A stretch of DNA of 64,000 bases from Streptosporangium violaceochromogenes (GTDB lineage: Bacteria; Actinomycetota; Actinomycetes; Streptosporangiales; Streptosporangiaceae), in contig NZ_BNBB01000009.1 of the NCBI RefSeq assembly GCF_014654615.1, positions 62,001 through 126,000 on the forward strand. Direction: 5' to 3'. Positions within the stretch are counted from its first letter, which is position 1, and the number at the start of each line of letters is the position of its first letter. The notes below the pieces were generated by a model, which did no database searches, had not been told where the DNA came from, and was given only the letters and a program-made list of their open reading frames with translations. A program made the position numbers and the translations under genes. Of this stretch, positions 28,511-37,764 are shown in pieces.

Positions 28511-29371
28511 ATGTCACCGACCCAGCCCGCGGTCATCGGAGCGCTGTCGCCGTCCCGCGCCGGCGACTTCATGACGTGCCCGCTGCTCTATCGTTTCCGG
28601 GTGGTCGACCGGCTGCCCGAGCCTCCGTCGCCCGCCGCGGTGCGCGGCACGGTGGTCCACGCGGTGCTGGAGCGCCTCTACGACCTGCCCGCCCCGGCGC
28701 GCACGGCGGCGGCGGCCCTGGCGCTGCTGGAGCCGCAGTGGCACCGGCTGCTGGCCGAGGAGCCCGGCTACGGCGACATGTTCGCCGACGAGCGGGAGCG
28801 GGCCGTGTGGCTGGGCGGGGCCCGCTCCATGCTGGAGCGCTACTTCACCCTTGAGGACCCCACGCTCCTGGAGCCCGCCGAGCGGGAGCTGTACGTGGAG
28901 GCGGTACTCGACAACGGCCTGATGCTGCGCGGCTACATCGACCGGGTGGACGTCGCGCCCACCGGGGAGGTCCGCGTCGTCGACTACAAGACCGGCAGCG
29001 CCCCGGGGGCCGCCTTCGAGGCCAGGGCCCTGTTCCAGATGAAGTTCTACGCGCTGGCGCTGTGGCGGCTGCGCGGCTCGGTGCCCCGCCTGCTCCAGCT
29101 GATGTACCTGGGGGGCGAGGGTGAGGTTCTGCGCTACACCCCCGACGAGGCGGACCTGCGCGCCACCGAGCGCAAGGTGCGGGCCCTGTGGTCGGCCATC
29201 GAGCGGGCCCTGGAGACCGGCGAGTGGCATCCGCGCCCCTCCCGGCTGTGCGGCTGGTGCAACCACCGGAGCCTGTGCCCGGAGTTCGGCGGCACCCCCC
29301 CGCCGCTGCCCGCGCGGCAGCCGGGCGACACCGTGCGCAGCACCCGCTCGCCGGGTCATCCGCGGGGATGA
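28511..29371 (+). CDS. RecB-family exonuclease with Fe-S cluster cysteines
   Basis: A 286-residue PD-(D/E)XK nuclease. Features in order: SRAGDFMTCPLLYRFRVVDRLPE (first cluster Cys, residue 23), GTVVHAVLERLYDLP (catalytic His), LRGYIDRVDVAPTGEVRVVDYKTGSAPG (Asp and D-Y-K-T motif), QMKFYALALWRLRG (QxxxY), and the C-terminal CGWCNHRSLCPEF with three more cysteines. The four Cys match the AddB/Cas4-type Fe-S staple. Likely acts in DNA end processing. ATG at 28511 is preferred to an upstream frame extension because family homology begins there. Confidence 0.92.
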   Translation: MSPTQPAVIGALSPSRAGDFMTCPLLYRFRVVDRLPEPPSPAAVRGTVVHAVLERLYDLPAPARTAAAALALLEPQWHRLLAEEPGYGDMFADERERAVWLGGARSMLERYFTLEDPTLLEPAERELYVEAVLDNGLMLRGYIDRVDVAPTGEVRVVDYKTGSAPGAAFEARALFQMKFYALALWRLRGSVPRLLQLMYLGGEGEVLRYTPDEADLRATERKVRALWSAIERALETGEWHPRPSRLCGWCNHRSLCPEFGGTPPPLPARQPGDTVRSTRSPGHPRG

Positions 29372-29428
29372 GGCGGATATCCCCCTCCAGCAGGGTGGTC
29401 TCCGAAACAGGCGGCCTACATTGATGGT

Positions 29429-30613
29429 GTGCGCACCACCCCCGTCCGCCCGCGGGCCCGGCCCGGCGATCGCCCGTCGATCCCCGACGCCGTCCTGGCC
29501 GTGGCGCTGGCGGCGGTCTCGGCGCTCTGCGCCGGCCTCCCCTCCCTCACCGGTGGGCCGGGGGAGGCCGGCGCCGCGGCCCTCTCCCTCATCGCGGCCG
29601 GCTCCCTGACCGTCGCGGCGCGCCGGCGCAGGCCGCTGGCCATGCTGGTGCTGAACGGCGCGGCCGGCGTCACCCTGGCGGCGCTGGGACACGCCGCCTG
29701 GCCGCTCCTGCCGGCCACGCTGGTGCTGGTCGGCACCGTCGCCGCCCACCGGGGACTGGCCCTCAGCCTGTGCGCGCTGGCGTGGGGCCTCGCCTGCCAC
29801 GCCGTCTCCGCGTCGCTGACCGGGGGAGCCGGCGACTGGCGCGCCCACCTGCTGACGGTCGTCCTCACGGCGACCGCGTGGGTCGTCGGCCGCAGCTCCC
29901 GGCTGCGGCGGGCCTACCTCGCCGAGCTGCGCGACCGGGCCGAACGCGTCGAGCGCGCCCGGGAGGCCGACACCCGGGCCGCCAGGGCCGAGGAGCGCTC
30001 CCGCATCGCCCGCGAGCTGCACGACGTGGTGGCCCATCACGTGAGCGTGATGACCGTCCAGGCCTCCGCGGCACGGCGGGTGCTGGCCAGCGACCCCGAC
30101 GGGGCCGGGGAGGCCCTGTCGGCGATCGAGGAGACGGGCCGGGCCGCGATGGCCGAGATGCGCAACCTGGTGGGCGTGCTCAGGACCGACGCCTCACCCG
30201 CCGAGCGAAACCCCCAGCCGGGCCTGGGGGAGATCCCCGCCCTGGTCGACCAGATGCGCGAGGCGGGCCTGTGGACGGAGCTGCGCGTCGAGGGCGAGCC
30301 GGGCGCCCTCCCCCCCGGTGTCGACCTCGCCGCCTACCGGCTGGTCCAGGAGGCGCTGACCAACAGCCTGCGGCACGCCGGGCCCGGCGCCCGGGCCAGG
30401 GTGACCGTACGGCACGAGCCCGGGCGGCTGGCCGTACAGGTCGAGGACGACGGGCGGGGCACGGCGGGCGTCCCCTCCCCCGGCGGGCGGGCCGGTCACG
30501 GCCTGGCGGGCATCCGCGAGCGCGTCGCCCTCTATGGTGGAGTTCTGCGGATCGGCCCGCGTCCGGAGGGTGGATTCGAGGTTGACGCCCGGTTCCCCCT
30601 CAAGGATGTGTGA
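29429..30613 (+). CDS. NarL-type sensor histidine kinase
   Basis: A 394-residue kinase. The N-terminal part has about five membrane helices (PDAVLAVALAAVSALCAG ... LLTVVLTATAWVVGR) and no large extracellular domain. The HisKA_3 dimerisation domain follows with the phospho-accepting His198 in RIARELHDVVAHHVSVMTVQ, then the ATPase domain (VDLAAYRLVQEALTNSLRHAG, VEDDGRGT, GHGLAGIRERVALYGG). Phosphorylates the adjacent regulator. Its stop overlaps the regulator start (TGATG). TACATT ends 6 nt before the GTG start, which suggests leaderless translation. Signal unknown. Confidence 0.94.
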   Translation: MRTTPVRPRARPGDRPSIPDAVLAVALAAVSALCAGLPSLTGGPGEAGAAALSLIAAGSLTVAARRRRPLAMLVLNGAAGVTLAALGHAAWPLLPATLVLVGTVAAHRGLALSLCALAWGLACHAVSASLTGGAGDWRAHLLTVVLTATAWVVGRSSRLRRAYLAELRDRAERVERAREADTRAARAEERSRIARELHDVVAHHVSVMTVQASAARRVLASDPDGAGEALSAIEETGRAAMAEMRNLVGVLRTDASPAERNPQPGLGEIPALVDQMREAGLWTELRVEGEPGALPPGVDLAAYRLVQEALTNSLRHAGPGARARVTVRHEPGRLAVQVEDDGRGTAGVPSPGGRAGHGLAGIRERVALYGGVLRIGPRPEGGFEVDARFPLKDV

Positions 30614-31296
30614 TGACGATCAGAGTGCTGCTGGTGGACGACCAACCACTGCTGCGCACCGGGTTCCGCCTCATCCTGGAGGCCGAGCCGGACATCGCCG
30701 TGGTCGGCGAGGCGGGGGACGGCAAGGCCGCTCAGGAGCAGTCACGGGCGCTGCTGCCCGACGTGGTGCTGATGGACGTCCGGATGCCGGGCGTGGACGG
30801 CATCGAGGCGACCCGCCGGATCGTCCGGGAGGCGACGGGCGGGGCGCACGTGCCGAAGGTGCTGGTGCTGACGACCTTCGATCTGGACGAGTACATCGTG
30901 GAGGCGCTGCGCGCCGGAGCCAGCGGCTTCCTGCTCAAGGACGTGCCGCCCGACGACCTGGTGCAGGCCATCCGGGTGGTCGCCGCCGGAGACGCCATCG
31001 TCGCGCCGAGCGTCACCCGCCGCCTGCTGGACAGGTTCGGAGCACGCCTGCCCTCGGCCCACCGGCAGTCCACCCCGGCCCGGCTGGACCGCCTGACCGA
31101 GCGTGAGCTGGAGGTGATGCGGCTGATCGCCCGGGGCATGTCCAACGCCGAGATCGCCGGTGAGCTGGTGGTGAGCGAGACGACGGTCAAGACCCACGTC
31201 GGCAACGTGCTCACCAAGCTCGGTCTGCGCGACCGCGTGCAGGCCGTGGTCCTCGCCTACGAGACCGGCCTGATCACCCCGGGGACCATCCCCTGA
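30613..31296 (+). CDS. NarL/LuxR-family response regulator
   Basis: A 227-residue regulator. Receiver domain: acidic pair VDDQ (D9, D10), phospho-acceptor D55 in VVLMDVRMPGVDG, VLTTFDLDEYI, and the conserved Lys in GFLLKDVPPDDL. The C-terminal LuxR-type HTH has LTERELEVMRLIARGMSNAEIAGELVVSETTVKTHVGNVLTKLGLRDRVQAVVLAYE. Encoded with the histidine kinase as one two-component system. Followed at once by strong hairpins. Target genes unknown; the next genes (ABC importer) face it convergently. Confidence 0.95.
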   Translation: MTIRVLLVDDQPLLRTGFRLILEAEPDIAVVGEAGDGKAAQEQSRALLPDVVLMDVRMPGVDGIEATRRIVREATGGAHVPKVLVLTTFDLDEYIVEALRAGASGFLLKDVPPDDLVQAIRVVAAGDAIVAPSVTRRLLDRFGARLPSAHRQSTPARLDRLTERELEVMRLIARGMSNAEIAGELVVSETTVKTHVGNVLTKLGLRDRVQAVVLAYETGLITPGTIP

Positions 31297-31369
31297 CCCG
31301 TGACCGGGTGCCCGGTCACGGGCGGGGGCGGTGCATCCCCCGCACGGCGGGCGCGCGCCGTGCGGGGGA
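31297..31369. terminator. tandem hairpins between convergent regulator and ABC genes
   Basis: Two strong inverted repeats. At 31297-31322 there is a 12-bp stem (CCCGTGACCGGG and complement) directly after the response-regulator stop. At 31336-31369 there is a 14-bp stem (TCCCCCGCACGGCG and complement, 6-nt loop). They can serve as a bidirectional terminator for the converging transcripts. Confidence 0.75.
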
Positions 31370-31385
31370 CGAGGGGGGAACCGCG

Positions 31386-32459
31386 TCAGGCGGAGGCGGT
31401 CTTCGCGGGCGCGGGCTCACCCGTGCCCGGCGCGTTCTCCGGGAAGTGGCAGGCGACCCGGTGACCGGAGGCGAGCTCGGCCAGCGGCGGTTCCACCGTC
31501 TTGCAGACCGCCTGGGCCTTCCAGCACCGCGTGTGGAAGCGGCAGGCGGGCGGCGGGTTGAGCGGGCTGGGCACGTCGCCCTGGAGCCGGATGCGGTCGC
31601 GGTCCTTGCGGCGCGCCGGATCGGGCACCGGGACCGCCGACATCAGGGCGTTGGTGTACGGGTGCATGGGCGACTCGTACAGGGACTTGCGGTCGGCCAG
31701 CTCGACGATCTTGCCGAGATACATCACCGCGACCCGGTCGCTGATGTGCCGGATGACCGACAGGTCGTGCGCGACGATGACGTAGGTCAGGTCGAGCTCG
31801 TGCTGCAGGTCCTCCAGCAGGTTGACCACCTGGGCCTGGATGGACACGTCCAGCGCGGAGACCGGCTCGTCGGCGATGATGAGCTTGGGCTTGAGCGCGA
31901 GCGTGCGGGCGATGCCGATGCGCTGGCGCTGGCCGCCGGAGAACTCGTGCGGGTAGCGGTTGTAGTGCTCGGGGTTGAGCCCTACCAGTTCCAGGAGCTC
32001 CTGGACCGCCTTCTTCGTACCCTGCTCGGTTTTGACGCCCTGGATGCGGTAGGGCGCGCCGACGATGGCGCCGACCGTGTGGCGGGGGTTGAGGGAGGAG
32101 TAGGGGTCCTGGAAGATCATCTGTATGTCGCGGCGGAGGGGGCGGACCTTCGAGGCGGACATGTGGGTGATGTCGTGGCCCTCGAAGACGATCCGGCCTC
32201 CCGTCGGCTCCAGCAGGCGGGTGATCAGCCGCCCGGTGGTGCTCTTGCCGCAGCCGGACTCACCGACCAGGCCGAGCGTCTCCCCCTTGCGGACGTCGAA
32301 GTCGACCCCGTCGACGGCCTTGACCGCGCCGACCTGGCGGCGGAGCAGCCCCTTGGTCACCGGGAAGTGCTTCTGCAGCCCCTGGACGGAGAGCAGCGGA
32401 TCGGTGGAGGCCGCGCCCGCGGCGTCCCCGGTGTCCCTGGTGTCCTTGGCCGGGGTCAC
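31386..32459 (-). CDS. oligopeptide/dipeptide ABC transporter ATP-binding protein (OppF/DppF type)
   Basis: A 357-residue nucleotide-binding subunit. Walker [11 protein letters not shown]-loop [12 protein letters not shown], signature [17 protein letters not shown], Walker [14 protein letters not shown]-loop VAHDLSVI. The C-terminal oligopeptide-type extension has the cysteines [17 protein letters not shown] start at 32459; the frame upstream reads through the other ABC gene in the wrong phase. Last gene of a five-gene import operon. Substrate could be peptides, nickel or another small cation complex. Confidence 0.93.
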   Translation of the reverse strand: MTPAKDTRDTGDAAGAASTDPLLSVQGLQKHFPVTKGLLRRQVGAVKAVDGVDFDVRKGETLGLVGESGCGKSTTGRLITRLLEPTGGRIVFEGHDITHMSASKVRPLRRDIQMIFQDPYSSLNPRHTVGAIVGAPYRIQGVKTEQGTKKAVQELLELVGLNPEHYNRYPHEFSGGQRQRIGIARTLALKPKLIIADEPVSALDVSIQAQVVNLLEDLQHELDLTYVIVAHDLSVIRHISDRVAVMYLGKIVELADRKSLYESPMHPYTNALMSAVPVPDPARRKDRDRIRLQGDVPSPLNPPPACRFHTRCWKAQAVCKTVEPPLAELASGHRVACHFPENAPGTGEPAPAKTASA

Positions 32460-32521
32460 GCGGCCTCCTCCGTCGGTCGCGGGCGCCGCTGCGCGCCCAT
32501 CGGCTCGCTGGCCACGCTCGC

Positions 32522-33562
32522 TCACGTGCTCTCCATCATCGGCTTGATCTCGTTCTCCCAGACGGACCGCCGCTCCGCGCGCGGCAGGTGGCAGCGGACC
32601 AGATGACCGCCCTCGGTCTCCAGGAGCTCGGGCACCTGGGAGGTGGACCTTCCCCGCGTGCGGCCGGCGTAGCCACACCGGGGGTTGAAGGCGCATCCGG
32701 GCGGCACGTTGATCAGCGAGGGCGGAGTGCCCTTGATCGGGAGCAGGCGCTCGGTGGGCTCGCGGTCCAGCCGGGGCATCGACCCCAGCAGCCCCCACGT
32801 GTAGGGATGCTCGGGCCGGTAGAAGATGTCCTCGGCGGAGCCGTACTCGACGCACTTGCCGCCGTACATCACCAGGATGTCGTCCGACAGCTCGGCCACC
32901 ACGCCGAGGTCGTGGGTGATGACGATCAGCGCGGAGTCGAACTCCCGCTGCAGGTCGGTCATGAGGTCGAGGATCTGCGCCTGGACGGTCACGTCGAGCG
33001 CCGTGGTGGGCTCGTCGGCGATCAGGAGCTCGGGGTCGCACGAGAGCGCCATGGCGATCATCGCGCGCTGGCGCATGCCTCCGGAGAACTGATGGGGGTA
33101 GTCGTCCACCCTCCGGTCGGGCTGCGGGATGCCGACCCGGCCGAGCATGTCGATCGCGTGTTTGCGGGCGACCGCCTTGCCGACCTTGTGATGGATCCGG
33201 TAGGCCTCGACGATCTGGCTGCCCACCGAGTAGTAGGGGTGCATCGCCGACAGCGGGTCCTGGAAGATCATCGCCATCTTCTTGCCGCGGAGCGTCCGCA
33301 CGTGATCCTGGCTCGCGGTGACGAGCTCCTCGCCGTCCAGCCAGATCTCGCCGGAGATCTTGGCCCGGCCGTCCTTGTGCAGGCCCAGGATGCCCAGGCT
33401 GGTGACACTCTTGCCCGACCCCGACTCACCCACGATGCCCAGGGTCTTGCCCCTGTCGAGCTTGAACGACAGGCCGTCGACGGACTTGACCAGGCCGTCC
33501 TCGGTCGGGAAGTGGATGCGCAGGTCGCGCAGTTCCAGGAAGGACTCCGACGGAGCCGTCAT
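32522..33562 (-). CDS. oligopeptide/dipeptide ABC transporter ATP-binding protein (OppD/DppD type)
   Basis: A 346-residue ATPase partner of the previous one. Walker [25 protein letters not shown], signature [16 protein letters not shown], Walker [24 protein letters not shown]-terminal extension [18 protein letters not shown]. The last usual Cys of the family motif is not obvious here. ATG at 33562 overlaps the permease stop by 4 bp (ATGA), so translation is coupled to the permease gene. Confidence 0.93.
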   Translation of the reverse strand: MTAPSESFLELRDLRIHFPTEDGLVKSVDGLSFKLDRGKTLGIVGESGSGKSVTSLGILGLHKDGRAKISGEIWLDGEELVTASQDHVRTLRGKKMAMIFQDPLSAMHPYYSVGSQIVEAYRIHHKVGKAVARKHAIDMLGRVGIPQPDRRVDDYPHQFSGGMRQRAMIAMALSCDPELLIADEPTTALDVTVQAQILDLMTDLQREFDSALIVITHDLGVVAELSDDILVMYGGKCVEYGSAEDIFYRPEHPYTWGLLGSMPRLDREPTERLLPIKGTPPSLINVPPGCAFNPRCGYAGRTRGRSTSQVPELLETEGGHLVRCHLPRAERRSVWENEIKPMMEST

Positions 33563-34572
33563 GAGAGCCTCACCCTCGGGTCGACCACCGCGTACAGCAC
33601 GTCCACGATGAGGTTGGCCAGGACGATGAAGAAGGCCGCGAACAGGGTCACGCCCAGCACCACGGGCAGGTCGTTGCCCCGGATCGCGTCGATGACCAGC
33701 TTGCCGATGCCCTGGATGGAGAAGGTGCTCTCGGTGAGCACCGCTCCTCCGAGCAGCAGGCCCAGGTCGAGGCCGAAGATGGTGAGGATCGGGGTCAGCG
33801 TGGCGCGCAGGGCGTGTTTGGTGACGACCGTGCGCTCCTTGAGGCCCTTGGCGCGGGCCGTGCGGATGTAGTCCTCCCCCATGGTCTCCAGCATGCCCGC
33901 CCGGGTGAGCCGGGCGTACAGGGCGGCGTAGAGGAACGCGAGGGTGATCCAGGGCAGCACGAGGGCCTGGAACCACATGACCGGATTCTCGGTGAAGGGG
34001 GTGTAGCTGCCGCCGCCGGGGAAGATGCCCAGCGTGTAGGCGAACACCGACAGGGAGACCAGGCCGGTGAAGTAGATCGGCAGCGACACCCCGGCCAGCG
34101 CCACCGTCATGGCGGCCCGGTCGAGCACGCTGCCGCGTCTCAGCGCGGAGACGACGCCGATGCTCACCCCCGTGACGAGCCAGATGACCGCGGCCCCCAG
34201 CGCCAGCGACAGCGTCGCGGGCAGGCGGTCCAGCAGCGTCGGCCAGACGGGCTGGTTGTTGTTGAAGGAGAAGCCGAAGCAGGGCGCCGGGCACTCGGCC
34301 TTCTTGGGGCCCAGCGAGTAGTCCTGGCCGGCGACGATGCCCTTGGCGAAGCGCCCGTACTGCACCAGGAGCGGGTCGTCCAGGTGCAGCCGCTTGACCG
34401 CTCCCTGGATCGCCTCGGGTGTGGCGTCCCGTCCCACGTAACGCGACGCCATGCCCTCGGGGGTCTGGCCCAGGGCGCGCGGGATGAGAAAGAAGATCGC
34501 GAAGGTGGCCATGCTGACGACGGCGAGCATCAGCACGGCGGCGATCACGCGGCGGACGATGAAAGCGACCAC
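33559..34572 (-). CDS. oligopeptide/dipeptide ABC transporter permease (OppB/DppB type)
   Basis: A 337-residue permease with about six helices. It starts VVAFIVRRVIAAVLMLAVVSMATFAIFFLIP; the EAA loop is GEDYIRTARAKGLKERTVVTKHALR, and it ends [18 protein letters not shown] long periplasmic-side loop follows helix 1 (TPEGMASRYVGRDATPEAIQGAVKRLHLDDP), as usual for this family. Start at GTG 34572 by family comparison; the longer frame would begin inside the hairpin upstream. It follows the binding-protein gene after a hairpin. Confidence 0.92.
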   Translation of the reverse strand: MVAFIVRRVIAAVLMLAVVSMATFAIFFLIPRALGQTPEGMASRYVGRDATPEAIQGAVKRLHLDDPLLVQYGRFAKGIVAGQDYSLGPKKAECPAPCFGFSFNNNQPVWPTLLDRLPATLSLALGAAVIWLVTGVSIGVVSALRRGSVLDRAAMTVALAGVSLPIYFTGLVSLSVFAYTLGIFPGGGSYTPFTENPVMWFQALVLPWITLAFLYAALYARLTRAGMLETMGEDYIRTARAKGLKERTVVTKHALRATLTPILTIFGLDLGLLLGGAVLTESTFSIQGIGKLVIDAIRGNDLPVVLGVTLFAAFFIVLANLIVDVLYAVVDPRVRLS

Positions 34573-34587
34573 GATCGTTCGGCCGGG

Positions 34588-34614
34588 GTGCCCGGGAGGG
34601 TCGCTCCCGGGCAC
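34588..34614 (-). terminator. hairpin between binding-protein and permease genes
   Basis: An 11-bp perfect stem (GTGCCCGGGAG and complement, 5-nt loop) lies 39 bp after the binding-protein stop and 15 bp before the permease start. It has no U-tail. It could stabilise the upstream mRNA or stop most transcripts, giving more binding protein than permease. Confidence 0.6.
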
Positions 34615-34653
34615 CGTCAGGCCTTCACCTGCCTTTGGCTAGCTAGAGAAGGA

Positions 34654-36432
34654 CTACTGCTTGACGCCGAGCCACGTGTAGTCGTACATGCCGTAGGCGG
34701 GGTGCACGTACACGTTGGTCAGGTTCGCGGGGCGGAAGATCAGGGTCTTCTCGTAGACGAAGGACATGAAGGCCGCCGACTCCATGACCTTCTTGTCGAC
34801 CTCGGCCCAGATCTCGTTGCGGGCGGCGGAGTCGGTGGTCTGGATGCCCTTGTCGAGCAGTTCGTTGACCGCCTTGTCGTCGAGCTCCATCATGTTGTAG
34901 TTGCCGGAGGCCTTGATGAAGCGGCCGTCGACGATCTGCGACAGGAACCCGAAGCCGGAGGGCCAGTCGGCGCCCCAGCCCGCGATCATGATGCCCAGGT
35001 TGTTCTTGTGCACGAAGTCCGGCTTGCCGGCGTACTGGGCGCTCCAGTCACCCGAGGGGTACTTCTTGATGGTCAGCTTGATGCCGACCCGGTCGAGCGA
35101 GGCCTGAAGGGCCTCGGCGACCTGGACCTCCTTGGTGCGGTCGCCGCGGACCGCGACGTTGGCCTCGAAGCCGTTCGGCTGACCGCAGGCCGCCAGGTGC
35201 TCCTTGGCCTTGGTCAGGTCGCCCTTGTGGTCGGCGCCGTTGGGGTAGAGGTCGAACTGCTTGTAGCCGACCGTGGTCGGGGTCATCGCGGTGGTGCCGA
35301 TGTCACCGCCGAGCGGACCGCCCCACGGTGCCTGGGTGGCGACCTTGTCGGTGGCGTACTGCACGGCCTTGCGGCAGTCGATGTTGTCGAACGGCTTCAC
35401 CTTGGTCGACATCATCGCGTAACGGTTGAACGGGGTGAAGGGGTTGTCCGTCGAGTCCTTCTTGGCGGGGTCCTGGACGACCTTCGCCCGGCCCGCGGAC
35501 TGCAGGCCGGTGCCGGCGAGGTCGACGTGGATCTGCCCGGCCATCAGGCGGTTGTCGATGTCCTCGGCGTTCTGCTTGAACTGCACCTCGATGCGGTCGG
35601 GCATCTGCTTGCGGGTGGTGTCGGTGGCCTGGTCCCAGTTCTCGTTCCGCACGAGGTTGAGCTGCTTGCCGACCTCGTGGCTCTCGAACTTGTAGGGGCC
35701 GGTCGACACGACGGTCTTCTCGTAGTCGACACCGGTGTCCTTGGCCTGCGGCACCGGCGCGGACTGCGGGTTGGCGACCAGGAAGTCGAACTCCGAGAAC
35801 GGCGCCTTGAGCTTGAAGACGACGGTGTGGTCGTCGGGGGTCTCCACGCCCTTGAAGTCGTCGAGGTTCTTGTCCTTGTAGGGGCCCTTGTAGCCGCCGG
35901 AGTCGAGGTACTGGGCGAAGTACTTGGGCCCGTCGGTGAGCTCGTCGGTGAAGTTGCTGCGGGCGATGGCGTACTTGACGTCGGCGGCCTTGACCTCGGT
36001 GCCGTCGTCGTACTTGATGCCCTTCTTCAGCTTGTAGGTCCAGGTCTTGCCGTCGGCGCTGGCCTCACCTGGGCCCTCGGCGAGGTCCGGGACGAGCTTC
36101 AGGCCGGCGTCGCCGGGCTCGGCGGCGTAGGTCAGCAGCGGACGGGCGTAGAGCCGCGAGAAGTTCCAGTTCCAGGCGTAGTAGGTGTTGCCGGGGTCCA
36201 TCGAGTCGGGCTCGTCCGACAGCGCGAACTTGAGCGTGCCACCCTTGGCGTCCGAGGCGTTGACGACCTTGGTGTAGGCGTCGTTGTGCTTGGCGGTGGG
36301 GGCCGCGCCACCGGTGGCGTTGTTCCCGGAGGACGTGTTGCCGCCACCACCGGCCGTGCCGCCGCAGGCGGCGAGCCCCATGGTCAGCGCGGTACCCAGC
36401 GCGGCGAGCGCCAGGACGTTGGTCTTCCTCAT
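34654..36432 (-). CDS. ABC transporter substrate-binding lipoprotein (SBP_bac_5, peptide/nickel type)
   Basis: A 592-residue extracellular solute-binding protein. Lipoprotein signal MRKTNVLALAALGTALTMGLAAC (lipobox LAAC) with a Gly/Asn/Thr/Ala-rich tether after the Cys. Family features: GGTLKFALSDEPDSMDPGNTYYAWNWNFSRLYARPLLTY, KTWTYKLKKGIKYDDGTEVKAADVKYAIARS, and CRKAVQYATDKVATQAPWGG. It binds the ligand outside the membrane and delivers it to the permeases. Substrate class (peptide or other) cannot be set from sequence alone. RBS AAGGGG lies about 13 nt before the ATG. Confidence 0.93.
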   Translation of the reverse strand: MRKTNVLALAALGTALTMGLAACGGTAGGGGNTSSGNNATGGAAPTAKHNDAYTKVVNASDAKGGTLKFALSDEPDSMDPGNTYYAWNWNFSRLYARPLLTYAAEPGDAGLKLVPDLAEGPGEASADGKTWTYKLKKGIKYDDGTEVKAADVKYAIARSNFTDELTDGPKYFAQYLDSGGYKGPYKDKNLDDFKGVETPDDHTVVFKLKAPFSEFDFLVANPQSAPVPQAKDTGVDYEKTVVSTGPYKFESHEVGKQLNLVRNENWDQATDTTRKQMPDRIEVQFKQNAEDIDNRLMAGQIHVDLAGTGLQSAGRAKVVQDPAKKDSTDNPFTPFNRYAMMSTKVKPFDNIDCRKAVQYATDKVATQAPWGGPLGGDIGTTAMTPTTVGYKQFDLYPNGADHKGDLTKAKEHLAACGQPNGFEANVAVRGDRTKEVQVAEALQASLDRVGIKLTIKKYPSGDWSAQYAGKPDFVHKNNLGIMIAGWGADWPSGFGFLSQIVDGRFIKASGNYNMMELDDKAVNELLDKGIQTTDSAARNEIWAEVDKKVMESAAFMSFVYEKTLIFRPANLTNVYVHPAYGMYDYTWLGVKQ

Positions 36433-36489
36433 CGTGGTGGTACACCCCTTGTCATGATGATGGTGATATGGAGAAAAATTACGATTCAG

Positions 36490-37500
36490 CTACCGGGCAC
36501 GCGGGTCGAGAGCGTCTCTGAGCCCGTCGCCCAGCAGGTTGAAGGCCATCACGGTGATGAAGATCGCCATGCCTGGAACGATCATGAAGTGCGGGGCGAT
36601 CTGGTAGTAGTCCACCGCTCGCGTGAGCATGCCGCCCCAGGACGCCTGGGGTTCGTTCACGCCCACGCCGAGGAACGACAGCGCCGCCTCGAACAGGATG
36701 TTGGTGGGGATGAGCAGCGTGGCGTAGACGAGGATCGGCGCCACCAGGTTGGGGAGCATCTCGCGGAAGATGATGTAGGCGTTTCCCGCCCCCAGCGACC
36801 GCGCCGCGTCGACGAACTCGCGTTCGCGCAGCGACAGGGTCTGACCGCGCACGATGCGCGCGATGTACGGCCAGCTGAAGAAGCCGATGATGAACACGAT
36901 CACCGCGATCCGCAGGGCGTTGCCCTTGAGGCCGAGCGCCTGGTCGGGTAGCGCACCCACGATGGCGATGGCGAACAGCAGCAGCGGGAAGGCCAGGAAG
37001 ACGTCCATCAGCCGGCTGATGACCGTGTCGGTCCAGCCGCCGAAGAACCCGGCCAGCACGCCCAGCAGCGAGCCGATCACCACCGACAGCATCGTGGCGA
37101 GAAAGGCCACCAGGAGCGAGATCTGCGAGCCGGAGAGGATCCGGGCGAAGAGGTCACGGCCGTTGACCGGCTCCAGGCCGAAGGGGTGCTCCAGGCTGAT
37201 CCCGCCCCAGGAGCCGATCGGGGCGCTGGTCAGCGGATCGATGAGGTCGTTGTTGGGGACGCTGGGCGAGTCGCCGAAGAGGGCGACCAGTCCCCCGAAG
37301 GGGCGCTCGGCGAAGATCGCGACCAGTGTCAGGAAGACCACGACGAAGGCGCCGAAGACCGCGGCCCTGTCACGCTTGAGGCGCATCCACGCGATGCGCC
37401 CGAGTGAACGGCCCTCGATGGCCTTCCCGCCCACCCCTTCGAGAACGGCCTCGGGCTGGGCCTCCATGGCCTGGCCGGAGACATCGAGCGGTGCGGTCAT
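36490..37500 (-). CDS. oligopeptide/dipeptide ABC transporter permease (OppC/DppC type)
   Basis: A 336-residue permease. The N-terminal cytoplasmic tail is followed by SLGRIAWMRLKRDRAAVFGAFVVVFLTLVAIFAE, then HPFGLEPVNGRDLFARILSGSQISLLVAFLATMLSVVIGSLLG and the EAA loop SLREREFVDAARSLGAGNAYIIFREMLPNL. It ends LLGDGLRDALDPRAR. The ATG at 37500 (MTAPLDVSG) is chosen over an upstream TTG because AGGGGG lies at a fitting distance. It is the first gene of the operon, an unusual C-A-B-D-F order. Confidence 0.92.
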   Translation of the reverse strand: MTAPLDVSGQAMEAQPEAVLEGVGGKAIEGRSLGRIAWMRLKRDRAAVFGAFVVVFLTLVAIFAERPFGGLVALFGDSPSVPNNDLIDPLTSAPIGSWGGISLEHPFGLEPVNGRDLFARILSGSQISLLVAFLATMLSVVIGSLLGVLAGFFGGWTDTVISRLMDVFLAFPLLLFAIAIVGALPDQALGLKGNALRIAVIVFIIGFFSWPYIARIVRGQTLSLREREFVDAARSLGAGNAYIIFREMLPNLVAPILVYATLLIPTNILFEAALSFLGVGVNEPQASWGGMLTRAVDYYQIAPHFMIVPGMAIFITVMAFNLLGDGLRDALDPRAR

Positions 37501-37764
37501 ACCAGTGGCCCCCTGGATCCCAGACGACGTGTCCGATGACGCGCCTTCCAAATCGGACAGCGCGCCCTGAAGTCTATGGGCCGTTTTCGCGGGCCCGTGA
37601 CGCAGGATCCATGGGCTGAGCTGCGCTGACTAGCCCCCGGAGGCGCTATGTGGCTCAACTGTGATTGACGCGAAATTCATTTGTTTTGATCTTGAAAGGA
37701 ATGTCTGGGAGCCGTTTTACTTGTGTCTCGAATTCGTGACATTGCACCGGAGGGTCACTGAGCG
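37501..37764 (-). promoter_or_regulatory. leader/promoter region of the ABC importer operon
   Basis: A 264-bp gene-free region between the small membrane protein stop and the first permease gene. The part near 37660-37745 is clearly AT-rich compared with its surroundings, as expected of a promoter region. No clear palindrome or riboswitch was recognised. The exact promoter was not identified. Confidence 0.4.

Noticed and set aside
31386..34294. Long frames suggesting fused or double-length ABC ATPases
   Set aside because: Each ATPase starts at its own GTG or ATG, with family N-termini and a 4-bp overlap at 33562. The extensions read neighbouring genes out of phase.
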